The notes: generated from the sequence alone by a model not told the origin. A stretch of DNA of 64,000 nucleotides from RGIG8775 sp045612185 (GCA_045612185.1 JAZKYO010000030.1:186001-250000), one strand, 5' to 3'; shown: positions 17,231 through 26,361, numbered from the stretch's first letter. Program-made: numbers and translations.

Positions 17231-18241
17231 TTAATTCAAATGCTTTTTTCTCGCCGCAAATTCTGCCGCAACAGCCGCTATATCGTATATAAGCCCCGAT
17301 TCGCAATAGTTTACCGCTTGTCGGATGGCATTTTTGAACGCTTTTGCGTCAGACGTGCCGTGGGCTTTTATAACCGGTCTTGAGATACCGAGAAGCGGCG
17401 CGCCTCCATACTCGGACGCATCGAAGCTCTTTCTCACACCGTCAAGCTTCTTTTTAACCACAAGTGACGAAAGCTTTGACAGCGGGTTGCTGTAAACACT
17501 TTCCATTGTTCTCATTATCAGTTTTCCCATACCTTCGGTGCTTTTGAGCAACACGTTTCCCGTAAATCCGTCGGCAACAATCACGTCACAAGCGTCAAAC
17601 GGAATAAGATCCGCCTCAACGTTACCCACGAAATTGATTCCGTCACGGCCGCAAAGTCTTTTGTATGCATCAAGCTGAAGCTGAGTGCCTTTATGTGACT
17701 CCTCACCGCTGTTGAGAAGCCCCACACGCGGAGATTCAAGACCGTACATTCTCTTCATATACGCCGCTCCCATTACCGCAAATTGCTCAAGGCATTCGTC
17801 AGTAACAGAAATATTCGCTCCGCAGTCAAGCAACAGCACGGGCGAGGTCATGGGAAGCACACTTGAAAGTGCGGCTCGGTTTATTCCCTTAATCTTTCTT
17901 ACAATAAGCGTAGCCCCAATGAAAAGCGCGCCGGTATTACCCGTACTTACGAAAGCGTCACCCTTTCCCTCGGAAAGCATACGCAATCCTATGCTCATTG
18001 ACGAGTCATTCTTGGCACGCATTACCGAAAGCGGATCGTCCTCCACCGTTATTACGGTTTCGGTATGTACAATTTCAAATTTGCTCAAATCAAGCGAATT
18101 ATCTTCAGCCACCTGCTCGATTTGGTTTTTATCACCGACAAGAATATAGCTTGCGGTAAATTCGGCGGCAGCATCGCAAACGCCCTTTACCGTTTCAAGC
18201 GGAGCGTTATCTCCGCCCATTACGTCAACTATAATCCTCAT
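17231..18241 (-). CDS. plsX: Phosphate acyltransferase PlsX
   Basis: PlsX converts acyl-ACP to acyl-phosphate, the first step in Gram-positive phosphatidic acid synthesis with PlsY. The 336-residue product begins MRIIVDVMGGDNAP, the family hallmark, and shows GDAFVSTGNTGAL near residue 97, LLDCGAN, and VGLLNSGEE followed by FVGNVEADLIPFDACDVIVADGFTGNVLLK. Length is typical. Its start codon overlaps the trmFO stop codon by four bases (ATGA). It is a peripheral membrane enzyme in known cases. Confidence 0.97.
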   Translation of the reverse strand: MRIIVDVMGGDNAPLETVKGVCDAAAEFTASYILVGDKNQIEQVAEDNSLDLSKFEIVHTETVITVEDDPLSVMRAKNDSSMSIGLRMLSEGKGDAFVSTGNTGALFIGATLIVRKIKGINRAALSSVLPMTSPVLLLDCGANISVTDECLEQFAVMGAAYMKRMYGLESPRVGLLNSGEESHKGTQLQLDAYKRLCGRDGINFVGNVEADLIPFDACDVIVADGFTGNVLLKSTEGMGKLIMRTMESVYSNPLSKLSSLVVKKKLDGVRKSFDASEYGGAPLLGISRPVIKAHGTSDAKAFKNAIRQAVNYCESGLIYDIAAVAAEFAARKKHLN

Positions 18242-19587
18242 AAATCACCGGTCCTCTGTTCTGTAACGAGTGGTTTTATTCGTTCTATTTCTTCAAGGGC
18301 TCGCGCGGCTACCACTTCATAGCGGGCTACCTTTCCGCCCTTTACTCTCGTTGGAAACGGTTCTACAATTCCGAAATTAGCATTCATGGGAACAAACTCA
18401 CCGTTTCCGCCGTTTGCAACGTAGTGTGCCATTGCGCCTATCATTGTTGTTTTAGCGAAGAATATGGGTTCTTCACCACTCAGTCTCCTAACCGCATTCA
18501 GTCCCGCAACAAAGCCTGAGCCGGTAGACTCGATATATCCCTCGACTCCTGTCATCTGACCCGCGAAATACACGCTTGGGCTATTCTTCATAGAATAGTC
18601 GGCATCAAGAACACAGGGAGAATTAAGGTAGGTATTTCGGTGCATTATTCCGTATCTCAAAAACTCAGCGTTTTCAAGTCCGGGGATAAGTCCGAACACT
18701 CTTTTCTGTTCGGGAAACGCGAGGTGCGTCTGAAAACCTACCAAGTTGTACATAGTTCCCTCGGCATTTTCCTTACGAAGCTGTACAACGGCATAAGACT
18801 CTTTACCGGTACGTTTATCCACAAGTCCTACGGGCTTTAACGGACCGTAGCGCAAAGTATCGTAGCCTCTTTTTGCCATAACCTCTACGGGCATACAGCC
18901 CTCAAAGACCTTAAGCTCCTTCTGCATTTCGCGATCAAAATCCTTAAGCTCCGCCTCTCTTGCGCCCACAAGAGCCTCATAAAACACGTCGTACTGCTCT
19001 TTGGTCATAGGGCAGTTGATATAATCGGCGTCGCCTTTATCGTATCTTGACGCAAAAAACGCCACGTCCATATTGATTGTGGAAAAGTCCACTATCGGGG
19101 CGGCGGCATCAAAGAAATGAAGACTTCCGCACCCCAACTCCTCCTCAATGAACTTAGCCATTTTATCGGAAGTAAGGGGGCCTGTCGCGATAACGTTTAT
19201 CGCCTCTCTGTCGATATTTTCCGCCTCTTGGTTGATTATCTCTATATTTTTATGGTTCTTTATCTTTTGGGTAACATAGTCTGAAAAGAGCTTTCTGTCC
19301 ACCGCAAGCGCAGAGCCCGCAGGAACTCTCGTGGCATACGCCGCTTCCATTATCAGCGAGCCCATTCTCGCAAGCTCCTCTTTTAGCAATCCCACCGCGT
19401 TGGTGGTTCTGTCAGAACGAAGGGAATTTGAGCAAACAAGCTCCGCAAACCCCTCGGAGTGATGGGCGGGGGTGTATTTATTGGGTTTCATCTCATAAAG
19501 CTTTACCTTTACTCCGCGCTCGGCTATCTGCCAAGCCGCCTCACACCCCGCAAGACCCGCTCCGTATACGTTAATATAATCTTTCAC
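18238..19587 (-). CDS. trmFO: Methylenetetrahydrofolate--tRNA-(uracil-5-)-methyltransferase
   Basis: TrmFO makes 5-methyluridine at position 54 of tRNA using methylenetetrahydrofolate and FAD. The 449-residue product starts with the dinucleotide-binding motif INVYGAGLAGCEAAWQ at about 5-20, followed by YEMKPNKYTPAHHSEGFAELVCSNSLR, a diagnostic TrmFO segment with a conserved cysteine. The C-terminal part shows YFAGQMTGVEGYIESTGSGFVAGLNA. It overlaps plsX by four bases and lies 29 bases after topA, with a short alternative-hairpin sequence (GAGGC/GCCTC) in that gap. Length is normal. Confidence 0.97.
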   Translation of the reverse strand: MKDYINVYGAGLAGCEAAWQIAERGVKVKLYEMKPNKYTPAHHSEGFAELVCSNSLRSDRTTNAVGLLKEELARMGSLIMEAAYATRVPAGSALAVDRKLFSDYVTQKIKNHKNIEIINQEAENIDREAINVIATGPLTSDKMAKFIEEELGCGSLHFFDAAAPIVDFSTINMDVAFFASRYDKGDADYINCPMTKEQYDVFYEALVGAREAELKDFDREMQKELKVFEGCMPVEVMAKRGYDTLRYGPLKPVGLVDKRTGKESYAVVQLRKENAEGTMYNLVGFQTHLAFPEQKRVFGLIPGLENAEFLRYGIMHRNTYLNSPCVLDADYSMKNSPSVYFAGQMTGVEGYIESTGSGFVAGLNAVRRLSGEEPIFFAKTTMIGAMAHYVANGGNGEFVPMNANFGIVEPFPTRVKGGKVARYEVVAARALEEIERIKPLVTEQRTGDL

Positions 19588-19616
19588 TTTATAGCCTCCG
19601 ATCGAGGCTTAAAGCC

Positions 19617-21905
19617 TCAGTTTTCCTCGTTATTTTCTTCTGCCGCTTCTTCCTCTGCCTTGCGTTTATATCCGCATTTTTCATTATGGCAAACTATCAT
19701 CGGCACTCTGCCCTTTTTGCGGAAGAGGAGCTCGCCGCAATCGGGACATTTTTCACTTATCGGCATATCCCACGATGAGAAATCGCATTCGGGATAATGC
19801 TCACAGCTGTAAAATACCGTTCTGCCCGATCTTCCGTGTCTTGTAAGGACGGTGGATCCGCACTTGGGACACGGAGCTTCAATGGGCTCGGTTTTTTGCT
19901 TTGTAAACTTACATTCGGGGTAATTTACACAAGCGTAGAAGCTTCCGTAAGGACCTTTTTTAAGAACCATATCGCTTCCGCACTTTTCGCACTTAAAGTC
20001 GGCTATCGGCTCTTCCTTTTTAGTTTCGGTGGTCTCAAGAGGCTTGGTATTTTTACACGTGGGATAGTTGGGGCAAGCCGCAAATTTTCCGAATCTGCCG
20101 CTCTTAACTATCATTCTGCTTCCGCACTTATCGCAAATAATATCGGTTTCTTCTACAGGAACCTCGATTCCCTCGCTTCCAATGTTCTTTTCCGCCTCCG
20201 AAAGTTTCTTTTCAAAGTCATTCCAGAAGTCTGCCAAAACCGAATTAAGTTCGACTTTTCCGTTTTCGATATCATCGAGAGAATCCTCGACGCTTGCGGT
20301 AAACTTATAGTCTACTATGTCGCTGAAATTCTCCTTCATCAGCTTGGTAATAAGCTCACCGAGCTGAGTGGGAACAAAGGCCTTATTCTCCTTCTTAACA
20401 TAGTTTCTCGCCACGATAGTGGTTATAATCGGAACGTAGGTACTAGGACGTCCGATTCCCTTTTCCTCAAGGAACTTAACAAGCGACGCTTCGTTGTATC
20501 TGGGGGGCGCTTCGGTATAATGCTTATTGGAAATAATCGAATCCGACTCAAGCATCTGTCCCTCGGAAAGGTTAGGAATACGGATATCCTTGATTTCCTT
20601 GATTTCGTCAGCGGTTGAAAGATTTTCCTCCTCGCTTTCCTCATAGATAGCCATATATCCCTGGAAAGATACCGAATAACCGCTTGCCTTAAATGTATAA
20701 CCGTGGCAATCAAAGTCGGCACTTACGGTATCAAGCTCAGCCGCCTCCATCTGGCTCGCCACAAAACGCTCCCAAATAAGCTTATAAAGCTTATACTGAT
20801 CGGACGTAAGCTGCTTTTTGATCATAGCGGGCTCAATTGCTACGCGAGCGGGGCGGATTGCCTCGTGCGCGTCCTGAGCGCCTGCTCTGGACTTGTAGTT
20901 TCTCGGAAGCTGAGGGCAATACTCCGCTCCGTATTTTTCAACGATGAGCGCTCTTGTCTCATTCTGTGCGTCAACCGAAACTCTGGGCGAGTCGGTACGC
21001 ATATAGGTAATAAGACCCTGAGTGCCACCGAACTCAGCGCCGAGATTTATACCCTCGTAAAGCTCCTGAGCCACACGCATGATACGCGCCGTCTGGAAGT
21101 TGAGTTTTCTTGACGCTTCTTGCTGAAGGGTGGAGGTGATAAAGGGCGGCAAGGGGCTCTTTTTGCGCTTAGCGCGTTTAATGCTCTCAACCTTGAAATT
21201 CTTTCCTTCAACAGCAGAAAGTATAGCCTGAGCCTCGGTCTCGTTTTTAATTTTTATCTTCTTTCCGTCCGCACCGTAGAAATGGACGCGGAAATTCTTA
21301 AGGTTATCGTTTGTATTGAGTATTGCGTCAATAGTCCAATACTCCTCCGGAACAAACGCTCTGATTTCTTCCTCGCGGTCAACGATTATTCTGGTTGCCA
21401 CAGACTGTACGCGTCCCGCAGAAAGTCCACTCTTAACGTTTTTCCAAAGGAAAGGCGAGAGCTTATAGCCCACTATTCTGTCAAGTATACGGCGAGCCTG
21501 CTGAGCGTTAACGATAGACATATCGATATTTCTCGGCTCTTTTACAGCCGCTTTTACCACTCCGGGAGTGATTTCGTTAAAGCTTATGCGATAGGTTTTT
21601 TCAAGCGGGATACCCAACGTATTCGCAAGATGCCACGCAATCGCCTCTCCCTCACGGTCAGGGTCAGTTGCGAAAAAGACTTTTTTAGCCGCTTTGGCTT
21701 CTTTGCGGATCTCTTTGATTATATCTCCTTTTCCTCGAATGTTTATATAGTGAGGTGCGAAATCGTTTTCGATATCTACACCGAGTGTGCTTTTGGGAAG
21801 GTCTCTTACGTGACCCAAAGATGCGATCACCTTGTAGTTAGATCCGAGATATTTCTTTACCGCGGCAATTTTATTAGGTGACTCCATGATTACAAGATTG
21901 CTCAT
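19617..21905 (-). CDS. topA: DNA topoisomerase I
   Basis: Topoisomerase I relaxes negative supercoils by single-strand passage. The 762-residue product has the Toprim domain from MSNLVIMESPNK through FFATDPDREGEAIAWH, and the catalytic tyrosine in LITYMRTDSPRVS near residue 301. Four C-terminal zinc ribbons follow from about residue 595 (CDKCGSRM, CEKCGSDM, CPKCGSTV, CPDCGELL). The start is set at ATG 21905, since the family begins there; an in-frame ATG at 21953 would add 16 unlikely residues and has no ribosome site. The tail is acidic (AEEEAAEENNEEN). Confidence 0.96.
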   Translation of the reverse strand: MSNLVIMESPNKIAAVKKYLGSNYKVIASLGHVRDLPKSTLGVDIENDFAPHYINIRGKGDIIKEIRKEAKAAKKVFFATDPDREGEAIAWHLANTLGIPLEKTYRISFNEITPGVVKAAVKEPRNIDMSIVNAQQARRILDRIVGYKLSPFLWKNVKSGLSAGRVQSVATRIIVDREEEIRAFVPEEYWTIDAILNTNDNLKNFRVHFYGADGKKIKIKNETEAQAILSAVEGKNFKVESIKRAKRKKSPLPPFITSTLQQEASRKLNFQTARIMRVAQELYEGINLGAEFGGTQGLITYMRTDSPRVSVDAQNETRALIVEKYGAEYCPQLPRNYKSRAGAQDAHEAIRPARVAIEPAMIKKQLTSDQYKLYKLIWERFVASQMEAAELDTVSADFDCHGYTFKASGYSVSFQGYMAIYEESEEENLSTADEIKEIKDIRIPNLSEGQMLESDSIISNKHYTEAPPRYNEASLVKFLEEKGIGRPSTYVPIITTIVARNYVKKENKAFVPTQLGELITKLMKENFSDIVDYKFTASVEDSLDDIENGKVELNSVLADFWNDFEKKLSEAEKNIGSEGIEVPVEETDIICDKCGSRMIVKSGRFGKFAACPNYPTCKNTKPLETTETKKEEPIADFKCEKCGSDMVLKKGPYGSFYACVNYPECKFTKQKTEPIEAPCPKCGSTVLTRHGRSGRTVFYSCEHYPECDFSSWDMPISEKCPDCGELLFRKKGRVPMIVCHNEKCGYKRKAEEEAAEENNEEN

Positions 21906-21956
21906 TTTAATTTCTATTCCTTTCCGACGATGTTCGTCAAAGATATGTACCATCTG

Positions 21957-23306
21957 TTATTTTCTGCCGTAAAGTCCGCCCGGCAATATGGTTACAAGCC
22001 CTTTAAGCTCAAGGGTTGAAAGTACCGACATTACCGTTCTGGAATCGTATCCCGCGCGACAAAGATCCGCAAGACTTGCAAACCTTCCGATGGGAATTGC
22101 CTCGAAAATATCAGAATACTTTTTATCGAGAGACTTTAACACCTCTGCGGAATTATCCTTAAGGCCAGTCTCTCCTTTTTCACCCTCGCTCAAATCCTTT
22201 TTAAGCGTGGGAGGTTCTTCAAAATCAGGATATTCGGTATTACCTACCATTTTGTTGACTGTTGCGCCGTCAACCCGCTTTTTGGAATGAAGCAGTGCGG
22301 AAATCGAGCCTTCGGGCTTTCCCTCAAAGCTCCAATCTCCCTCCTCCACTCCGTGAGCCGCAAGCGCACCCGCTTTAAGCTCTGAACGCGCACCGACCCT
22401 CGAAAGAGCCGCCAAGTCTATACTTTCGCGGTAAATATACCTGTAATTTTCAAGAATATCCGCCGCGCAAGTAATTGGATTTGCGCCGTCTTTTATAAGT
22501 GAATTTGTTCCGTTTGAGGTAGGGTTATTAATGTTTCCGGGTAAAGCGAAAATGTCACGCCCCTGAAGTATTGCGTCCTTAGCAGTGATAAGCGCACCGC
22601 TACGTTCGTTCGCTTCAACAATAAGAGTTCCTTGCGAAAGTCCGCTTATCAGGCGGTTTCGGGTTGGAAAGCTACCGCGTGTAGGTGCCTCAAGAGGAGG
22701 ATACTCCGACAAAAGCAAGCCTTTTTTCACAATATGCTCCGCAAGCTTTTTATGCTCGGTAGGGTATATGTGATCCACTCCGCTTCCAAGCACGGCAACG
22801 GTTTTTCCGCCCGCGTCCAGCGCACCGCAAGCCGCAACGGCGTCTATACCAAGTGCCATTCCGCTAACCACCACCGCACCCGCGGCGGCAAGCTCATAGC
22901 CTATTTTGTACGCTGACTGCCTGCCGTATTCAGTAAGCTTTCGCGTGCCCACCACACCTATACAGACCTTTCGGTCAAGCATTGACATATTTCCCTTAGC
23001 GTAAAGTATTACGGGCGGATTCTTCAAGTTCATCAGCATGGCGGGATACCCCTTTTCACCATACTTAAGCAGTTCAATCCTGTTTTTGGCGCAATACTTT
23101 TCTATGTTGTAAGCTTTATCAAGACTTTTGTCAAGCAAGGCGTCCGTGCGTTTTAGCCCCACACTTTTTCCAAACGAGTCAAGCTCGGATGCGTCAGCCG
23201 AATATATATTCTCGGGAGAACCGAAGTGCGAAAGCAATTCGACAAATCCGCTCTTGCCGGCTCCCATTTTCAGAGACAGCCAAATCCAATACAAATTCTT
23301 AGACAT
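21957..23306 (-). CDS. dprA: DNA-processing protein DprA
   Basis: DprA protects incoming single-stranded DNA and loads RecA during natural transformation, and is widely conserved even in organisms not known to be competent. The 449-residue product has the Rossmann-like core: GVVGTRKLTEYGRQSAYKIGYELAAAGAVVVSGMALGIDAVA, then TVAVLGSGVDHIYPTEH and SEYPPLEAPTRGSFPTRNRLISGLS. The family is usually about 300-380 residues. The extra length is a linker at about 290-375 before a winged-helix-like C-terminal domain (SLADLCRAGYDSRTVMSVLSTLELKGLVTILPGG). It overlaps the upstream TrmH-type gene by eight bases. Confidence 0.94.
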   Translation of the reverse strand: MSKNLYWIWLSLKMGAGKSGFVELLSHFGSPENIYSADASELDSFGKSVGLKRTDALLDKSLDKAYNIEKYCAKNRIELLKYGEKGYPAMLMNLKNPPVILYAKGNMSMLDRKVCIGVVGTRKLTEYGRQSAYKIGYELAAAGAVVVSGMALGIDAVAACGALDAGGKTVAVLGSGVDHIYPTEHKKLAEHIVKKGLLLSEYPPLEAPTRGSFPTRNRLISGLSQGTLIVEANERSGALITAKDAILQGRDIFALPGNINNPTSNGTNSLIKDGANPITCAADILENYRYIYRESIDLAALSRVGARSELKAGALAAHGVEEGDWSFEGKPEGSISALLHSKKRVDGATVNKMVGNTEYPDFEEPPTLKKDLSEGEKGETGLKDNSAEVLKSLDKKYSDIFEAIPIGRFASLADLCRAGYDSRTVMSVLSTLELKGLVTILPGGLYGRK

Positions 23307-24141
23307 AGTTACCCCTCTTGTACATATTCCACATTATAACCGAGGCTGCGATGGCGGCGTTAAGCGACTCGCTTCCTTCCTCCATCGGTATATACAAGCT
23401 CTTTCCGCAGGAGCTTATCACCGCCTGCGAAAGCCCGTGTCCCTCGTTACCTATAATAGCCGTATCGCTTGGAGAAAACACCGTTTCATCAAGCCTTACA
23501 GCGTTTTTATCAAGGGCGGCGGCATAAACGGTTCTTCCGCTGCCCTTAAATATTTCGACAGTCTCAACCATATCCGCAACACGAAGTATTTGCGTCTTGA
23601 AAAGCGCACCCATTGCGCCTCTGAGCGTTTTTGGGTTATACACGTCGGCGCAATCGGCGCTCAACACAAGCGCATTCACGCCAAAAGCCGCCGCGCTTCT
23701 GATAATCGTACCCATATTACCCGGGTCGCGCACAGATTCAAGCAAAATGACTCTGCGAGATTTATCCTCAGCCAACGATTTAACGCTACGGATATCGGCT
23801 TTCAAATTATGCTTTTCAAGATACTCTGCAACGCATATGATTCCCTCGGGGGATTGCTCCTCAGAAACCTTTGAAAAAAGGTCGTCGGAAAGCAATGTAA
23901 GGCTTATATTTTCATATTTCATAGCGCTGTTTTTCAGCGTTTCAACAGCCCGTTCACGCTTGCTTTCACTCACGAGAACACGCAATATTTTAACGTCTTT
24001 TTCGAGAGCTTCCTCAAAAAGCTTAAAGCCGTCAAACCGAAAAGTTCCCGACTTTTCACGCGCCTTTTTATCAAGAAGCTTGACGGTGTCAACCACTATT
24101 CTGTTTTGTCTTGATGTAATGATTTCTTCCGCAATCTTCAT
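23299..24141 (-). CDS. TrmH/SpoU-family RNA 2'-O-methyltransferase
   Basis: The 280-residue product is a SPOUT-class methyltransferase that adds a methyl group to a ribose 2'-OH in tRNA or rRNA. The three family motifs are present: DPGNMGTIIRSAAAFGVNALVLS near residue 141, then IIGNEGHGLS near 222, and IPMEEGSESLNAAIAASVIMW near 247. The N-terminal 110 residues form the small substrate-binding domain seen in RlmB-like and YsgA-like proteins. Its exact target cannot be told from sequence. It is the first gene before dprA-topA and overlaps dprA by eight bases. I found no convincing promoter in the 88 bases upstream. Confidence 0.9.
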   Translation of the reverse strand: MKIAEEIITSRQNRIVVDTVKLLDKKAREKSGTFRFDGFKLFEEALEKDVKILRVLVSESKRERAVETLKNSAMKYENISLTLLSDDLFSKVSEEQSPEGIICVAEYLEKHNLKADIRSVKSLAEDKSRRVILLESVRDPGNMGTIIRSAAAFGVNALVLSADCADVYNPKTLRGAMGALFKTQILRVADMVETVEIFKGSGRTVYAAALDKNAVRLDETVFSPSDTAIIGNEGHGLSQAVISSCGKSLYIPMEEGSESLNAAIAASVIMWNMYKRGNYV

Positions 24142-24229
24142 AAAACGCCCTCAAAAATGTTGCAAAAATTTAACTTCATATTAATATATCAAGCATATTT
24201 CGGGGATTTTTGTCCCGCCATTAATACGA

Positions 24230-24258
24230 CAAAAACCCGACATCCCGTCGGGTTTTTT
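24230..24258. terminator. Terminator of the infC-rpmI-rplT operon
   Basis: ACCCGAC and GTCGGGT form a stem with an ATCCC loop, preceded by AAAAA and followed by TTTTTT. It ends the ribosomal-protein operon on the minus strand and could work in both directions. Confidence 0.85.
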
Positions 24259-24269
24259 ATCATTCAGGC

Positions 24270-24623
24270 TTACAGAGCTGCCTTTGCCTTCTCAACGAGA
24301 GAAGCGAATGCCGCCTTATCGTAAACCGCGATCTCAGCGAGCATCTTTCTGTTAAGATCGATACCTGCCTTCTTGAGACCGTTCATAAATGTAGAGTAGT
24401 TCATGCCGTTGTTCTTTGCCTCAGCAGAGATACGAGTGATCCAAAGACGACGGAAATCTCTCTTCTTCATCTTGCGGCCCGCAAATGCGTAATTGCCGCT
24501 CTTCATTACAGCCTGCTTAGCCATCTTGAAGTGCTTGGATTTTGCACCCCAATATCCCTTTGCAGCCTTGAGTACTTTATTTCTTCTCTTGCGCGTCATT
24601 ACAGCGCCCTTAATTCTTGCCAT
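24270..24623 (-). CDS. rplT: 50S ribosomal protein L20
   Basis: L20 binds 23S rRNA early in assembly of the large subunit and, in Firmicutes, also represses its own operon through the mRNA leader. The 117-residue product starts MARIKGAVMTRKRRNKVLKAAKGYWG, followed by AGRKMKKRDFRRLWITRISAEAKNNGMNYSTFMNGLKKAGIDLNRKMLAEIA. These are the standard L20 features with a long basic N-terminal helix. It is the last gene of the infC-rpmI-rplT operon and is followed by a strong terminator. ATG 24623 has an AGGAGGAAA site. Confidence 0.98.
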   Translation of the reverse strand: MARIKGAVMTRKRRNKVLKAAKGYWGAKSKHFKMAKQAVMKSGNYAFAGRKMKKRDFRRLWITRISAEAKNNGMNYSTFMNGLKKAGIDLNRKMLAEIAVYDKAAFASLVEKAKAAL

Positions 24624-24655
24624 TTTCTATTTCCTCCTAATATATTTTTGGTAGA

Positions 24656-24850
24656 TTACTTCTGGATCATTGCCTTGATGTTTGCTGCCATAGCCTCGCT
24701 GAGGTATGCACCTGTGCGAAGGTGTCTCTTACGCTTAGCAGTCTTGAGACCGAGGTTGTGGCGGTGGTGGCAATGGTTAATCTTAACCTTTCCGTTAGCG
24801 GTAACAGAAAATCTCTTTGCAGAGGCTTTATGTGTCTTGATCTTTCCCAT
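24656..24850 (-). CDS. rpmI: 50S ribosomal protein L35
   Basis: L35 is a small basic protein of the large ribosomal subunit. The 64-residue product begins MGKIKTHKASAKRFSVTANGKVK, contains HHRHNLGLKTAKRKRHLRTGAYLSEA and ends MAANIKAMIQK. It lies 32 bases before rplT and 106 bases after infC. The infC-rpmI gap contains two short inverted repeats (CCCG/CGGG and CCTCG/CGGGG types) that could limit expression of the distal genes, although no regulator contact can be shown from sequence alone. GGAGACAAAAATC precedes the ATG. Confidence 0.98.
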   Translation of the reverse strand: MGKIKTHKASAKRFSVTANGKVKINHCHHRHNLGLKTAKRKRHLRTGAYLSEAMAANIKAMIQK

Positions 24851-24956
24851 GATTTTTGTCTCCTTTACTGTTTTTTCAAACCCCGAAAATCACAACCGAG
24901 GTCTGCTGTTAAAATTTATCATACACCCGCTCTCACGGGCGGTTATGACTCTGAAA

Positions 24957-25484
24957 TTATTTTTTAGCGGGCTTTACCGGTGCGAGAATCATGCTCATAA
25001 ATCTGCCGTCAAGCACAGGCTTTTTATCGGCTGTACCGTACTCAGCGCATGCTTCCTCAAATTTTGTCATAATTTCGCTACCCATAGCTACGTGGCTGAT
25101 TTCTCTTCCCTTGAAGCGAAGAACTACTCTAACCTTGTTTCCGTCACTCAGAAATCTCACTGCGTGCTTGACCTTTGTCTCAAAATCGTGAGTATCGATT
25201 CTGTAAGAAAGTTGGATTTCTTTAACCTCTACCACTTGCTGCTTTTTGCGTGCTTCTTTTTCACGCTTCTCGCACTCAAAACGGTATTTGCCGTAGTCCA
25301 TTATCTTACATACGGGCGGCTCTGCGTTGGGCGCCATCATAACAAGGTCGTATCCCTCGTCGTAAGCTTTGCTGAGCGCATCGTCGCTGCTCATTATTCC
25401 AAGTTGCTCACCGTCAGGTCCGATAACTCTGATTTGCTTTTCCTTAATAGCTTCATTGATCTGCACTTCTTTTGCGTTGCTGAT
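24957..25484 (-). CDS. infC: Translation initiation factor IF-3, apparent ATC start
   Basis: IF-3 keeps ribosomal subunits apart and checks start codon choice. The 175-residue product starts SNAKEVQINEAIKEKQIRVIG after the initiator, followed by MDYGKYRFECEKREKEARKKQ (linker) and the C-terminal domain with KEIQLSYRIDTHDFETK and VVLRFKGREISH. The start is set at ATC 25484, because a perfect GGAGGTG lies seven bases upstream, the protein begins exactly where IF-3 proteins do, and no ATG, GTG or TTG fits. Non-canonical starts on infC are a known autoregulation device. Continuing upstream in frame would add 31 residues of unrelated leader sequence. Confidence 0.95.
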   Translation of the reverse strand: MSNAKEVQINEAIKEKQIRVIGPDGEQLGIMSSDDALSKAYDEGYDLVMMAPNAEPPVCKIMDYGKYRFECEKREKEARKKQQVVEVKEIQLSYRIDTHDFETKVKHAVRFLSDGNKVRVVLRFKGREISHVAMGSEIMTKFEEACAEYGTADKKPVLDGRFMSMILAPVKPAKK

Positions 25485-25650
25485 AGGTGTACACCTCCAA
25501 AAAATATTTGGCTTAAAAAACAAAAGCCCGCGAAGCATAAAAACTCCGCGCGCAAAGCACACCCACAGTACACCCATGGGGCTTTAAATATCAACCGTAT
25601 ACACACAGAAGCGATACGGTGAGAACGGAGAGTTCTGCTTCTTACCCGAT
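25485..25650 (-). promoter_or_regulatory. Structured leader of infC (L20-type autoregulatory leader candidate)
   Basis: About 160 bases separate the promoter from the infC start. The leader contains a hairpin ACCGTAT/ATACGGT (25614-25620 with 25594-25600), then a second long stem followed by a T-run. In Firmicutes, L20 binds the infC leader and causes early termination. The layout here matches that mechanism, but I did not check it against an Rfam model. Confidence 0.6.
25515..25585 (-). terminator. Attenuator-like terminator in the infC leader
   Basis: On the minus strand AAAGCCC (25585-25579) pairs with GGGCTTT (25529-25523), enclosing an inner GC-rich region, and is followed by TG and six T residues. 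Ending 31 bases before the infC start codon, it would stop transcription before the gene. Confidence 0.65.
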
Positions 25651-25651
25651 G

Positions 25652-25680
25652 ATTTTACCACATTTCATCGTGTTTGTCAA
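25652..25680 (-). promoter_or_regulatory. Promoter of infC-rpmI-rplT
   Basis: TTGACA (25680-25675), 17 bases, TAAAAT (25657-25652), with TG before the -10 hexamer. Confidence 0.82.
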
Positions 25681-25697
25681 TAGTTTTGGCAAAAAAA

Positions 25698-26282
25698 TTA
25701 TTTTATTTTTTGATTTTCAAATTCATTGTGCAAAATCGAGCAAACACCGATATCCACGTATCGGCTTTTTATAAGCATTGACGAGCGAGCGACTCCCTCG
25801 AATTTCATACCCAGTTTTTCCATAACGCGTTTTGACGCTGAGTTGCCGACAATATATTTAGCCTCAATCCGGTTAAGCCCCAAGACGTTGAATCCGAAAT
25901 CAACCACCTTCAAAGCAGCCTCGGGCGCAATGCCCCTTCCTCGGTATTTAGGATTCAAAACATATCCTATCTCGGCAGAGTCGTGCTGAGAGTAAATATT
26001 GGTAAACCCGCAAGTACCTATCATTTTGTTTTCTTCCTTAAGCACAACCGCCCAATCGTAAAAACTACCGAGTGCGTAATGGTTTTTCAGATTTTTCAGA
26101 TATTCTTTCGTATATTCAAGATCCTCGTGAGGATACCACGACAAAAACTCAGTCACCTCCGGCTTGCGGGAATATTCGTACATATCAAAGCAATCCGAAA
26201 CAGCAAGCCCCCTGAGAATAAGGCGTTCGGTTTCAAGAGTGGGAATATTGGAAAACACATCAACCAGTTTCTGAAAATTCAT
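25698..26282 (-). CDS. GNAT-family N-acetyltransferase (RimJ/RimL-like)
   Basis: The 194-residue product carries a GNAT acetyltransferase domain of the RimJ/RimL type, which transfers acetyl from acetyl-CoA to an amine. It begins near LETERLILRGLAVSDCFDMYEY and shows the acetyl-CoA loop in LNPKYRGRGIAPEAALKVVDFGF, followed by IEAKYIVGNSASKRVMEKLGMKFEG. The substrate, whether a ribosomal protein N terminus or a small molecule, is unknown. The start is ATG 26282 with AGGA upstream; a longer in-frame form reaching 26342 would run through the promoter. It is divergent from the AraC regulator and converges with nothing. Confidence 0.85.
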   Translation of the reverse strand: MNFQKLVDVFSNIPTLETERLILRGLAVSDCFDMYEYSRKPEVTEFLSWYPHEDLEYTKEYLKNLKNHYALGSFYDWAVVLKEENKMIGTCGFTNIYSQHDSAEIGYVLNPKYRGRGIAPEAALKVVDFGFNVLGLNRIEAKYIVGNSASKRVMEKLGMKFEGVARSSMLIKSRYVDIGVCSILHNEFENQKIK

Positions 26283-26313
26283 CTTTGTCCTCGCATCAAT
26301 CGTTCTTGACACA

Positions 26314-26342
26314 ATTATACTACATATCGCGTAAAAATTCAA
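26314..26342 (-). promoter_or_regulatory. Promoter of the GNAT gene
   Basis: TTGAAT (26342-26337), a 17-base spacer and consensus TATAAT (26319-26314), 31 bases before the ATG. Confidence 0.75.
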
Positions 26343-26361
26343 CTAAATTTGCAAAAAAGTA

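Noticed and set aside
25485..25577. In-frame extension of infC to an ATG at 25577
   Set aside because: Translates the structured leader and attenuator; IF-3 homology begins exactly after the ATC at 25484.
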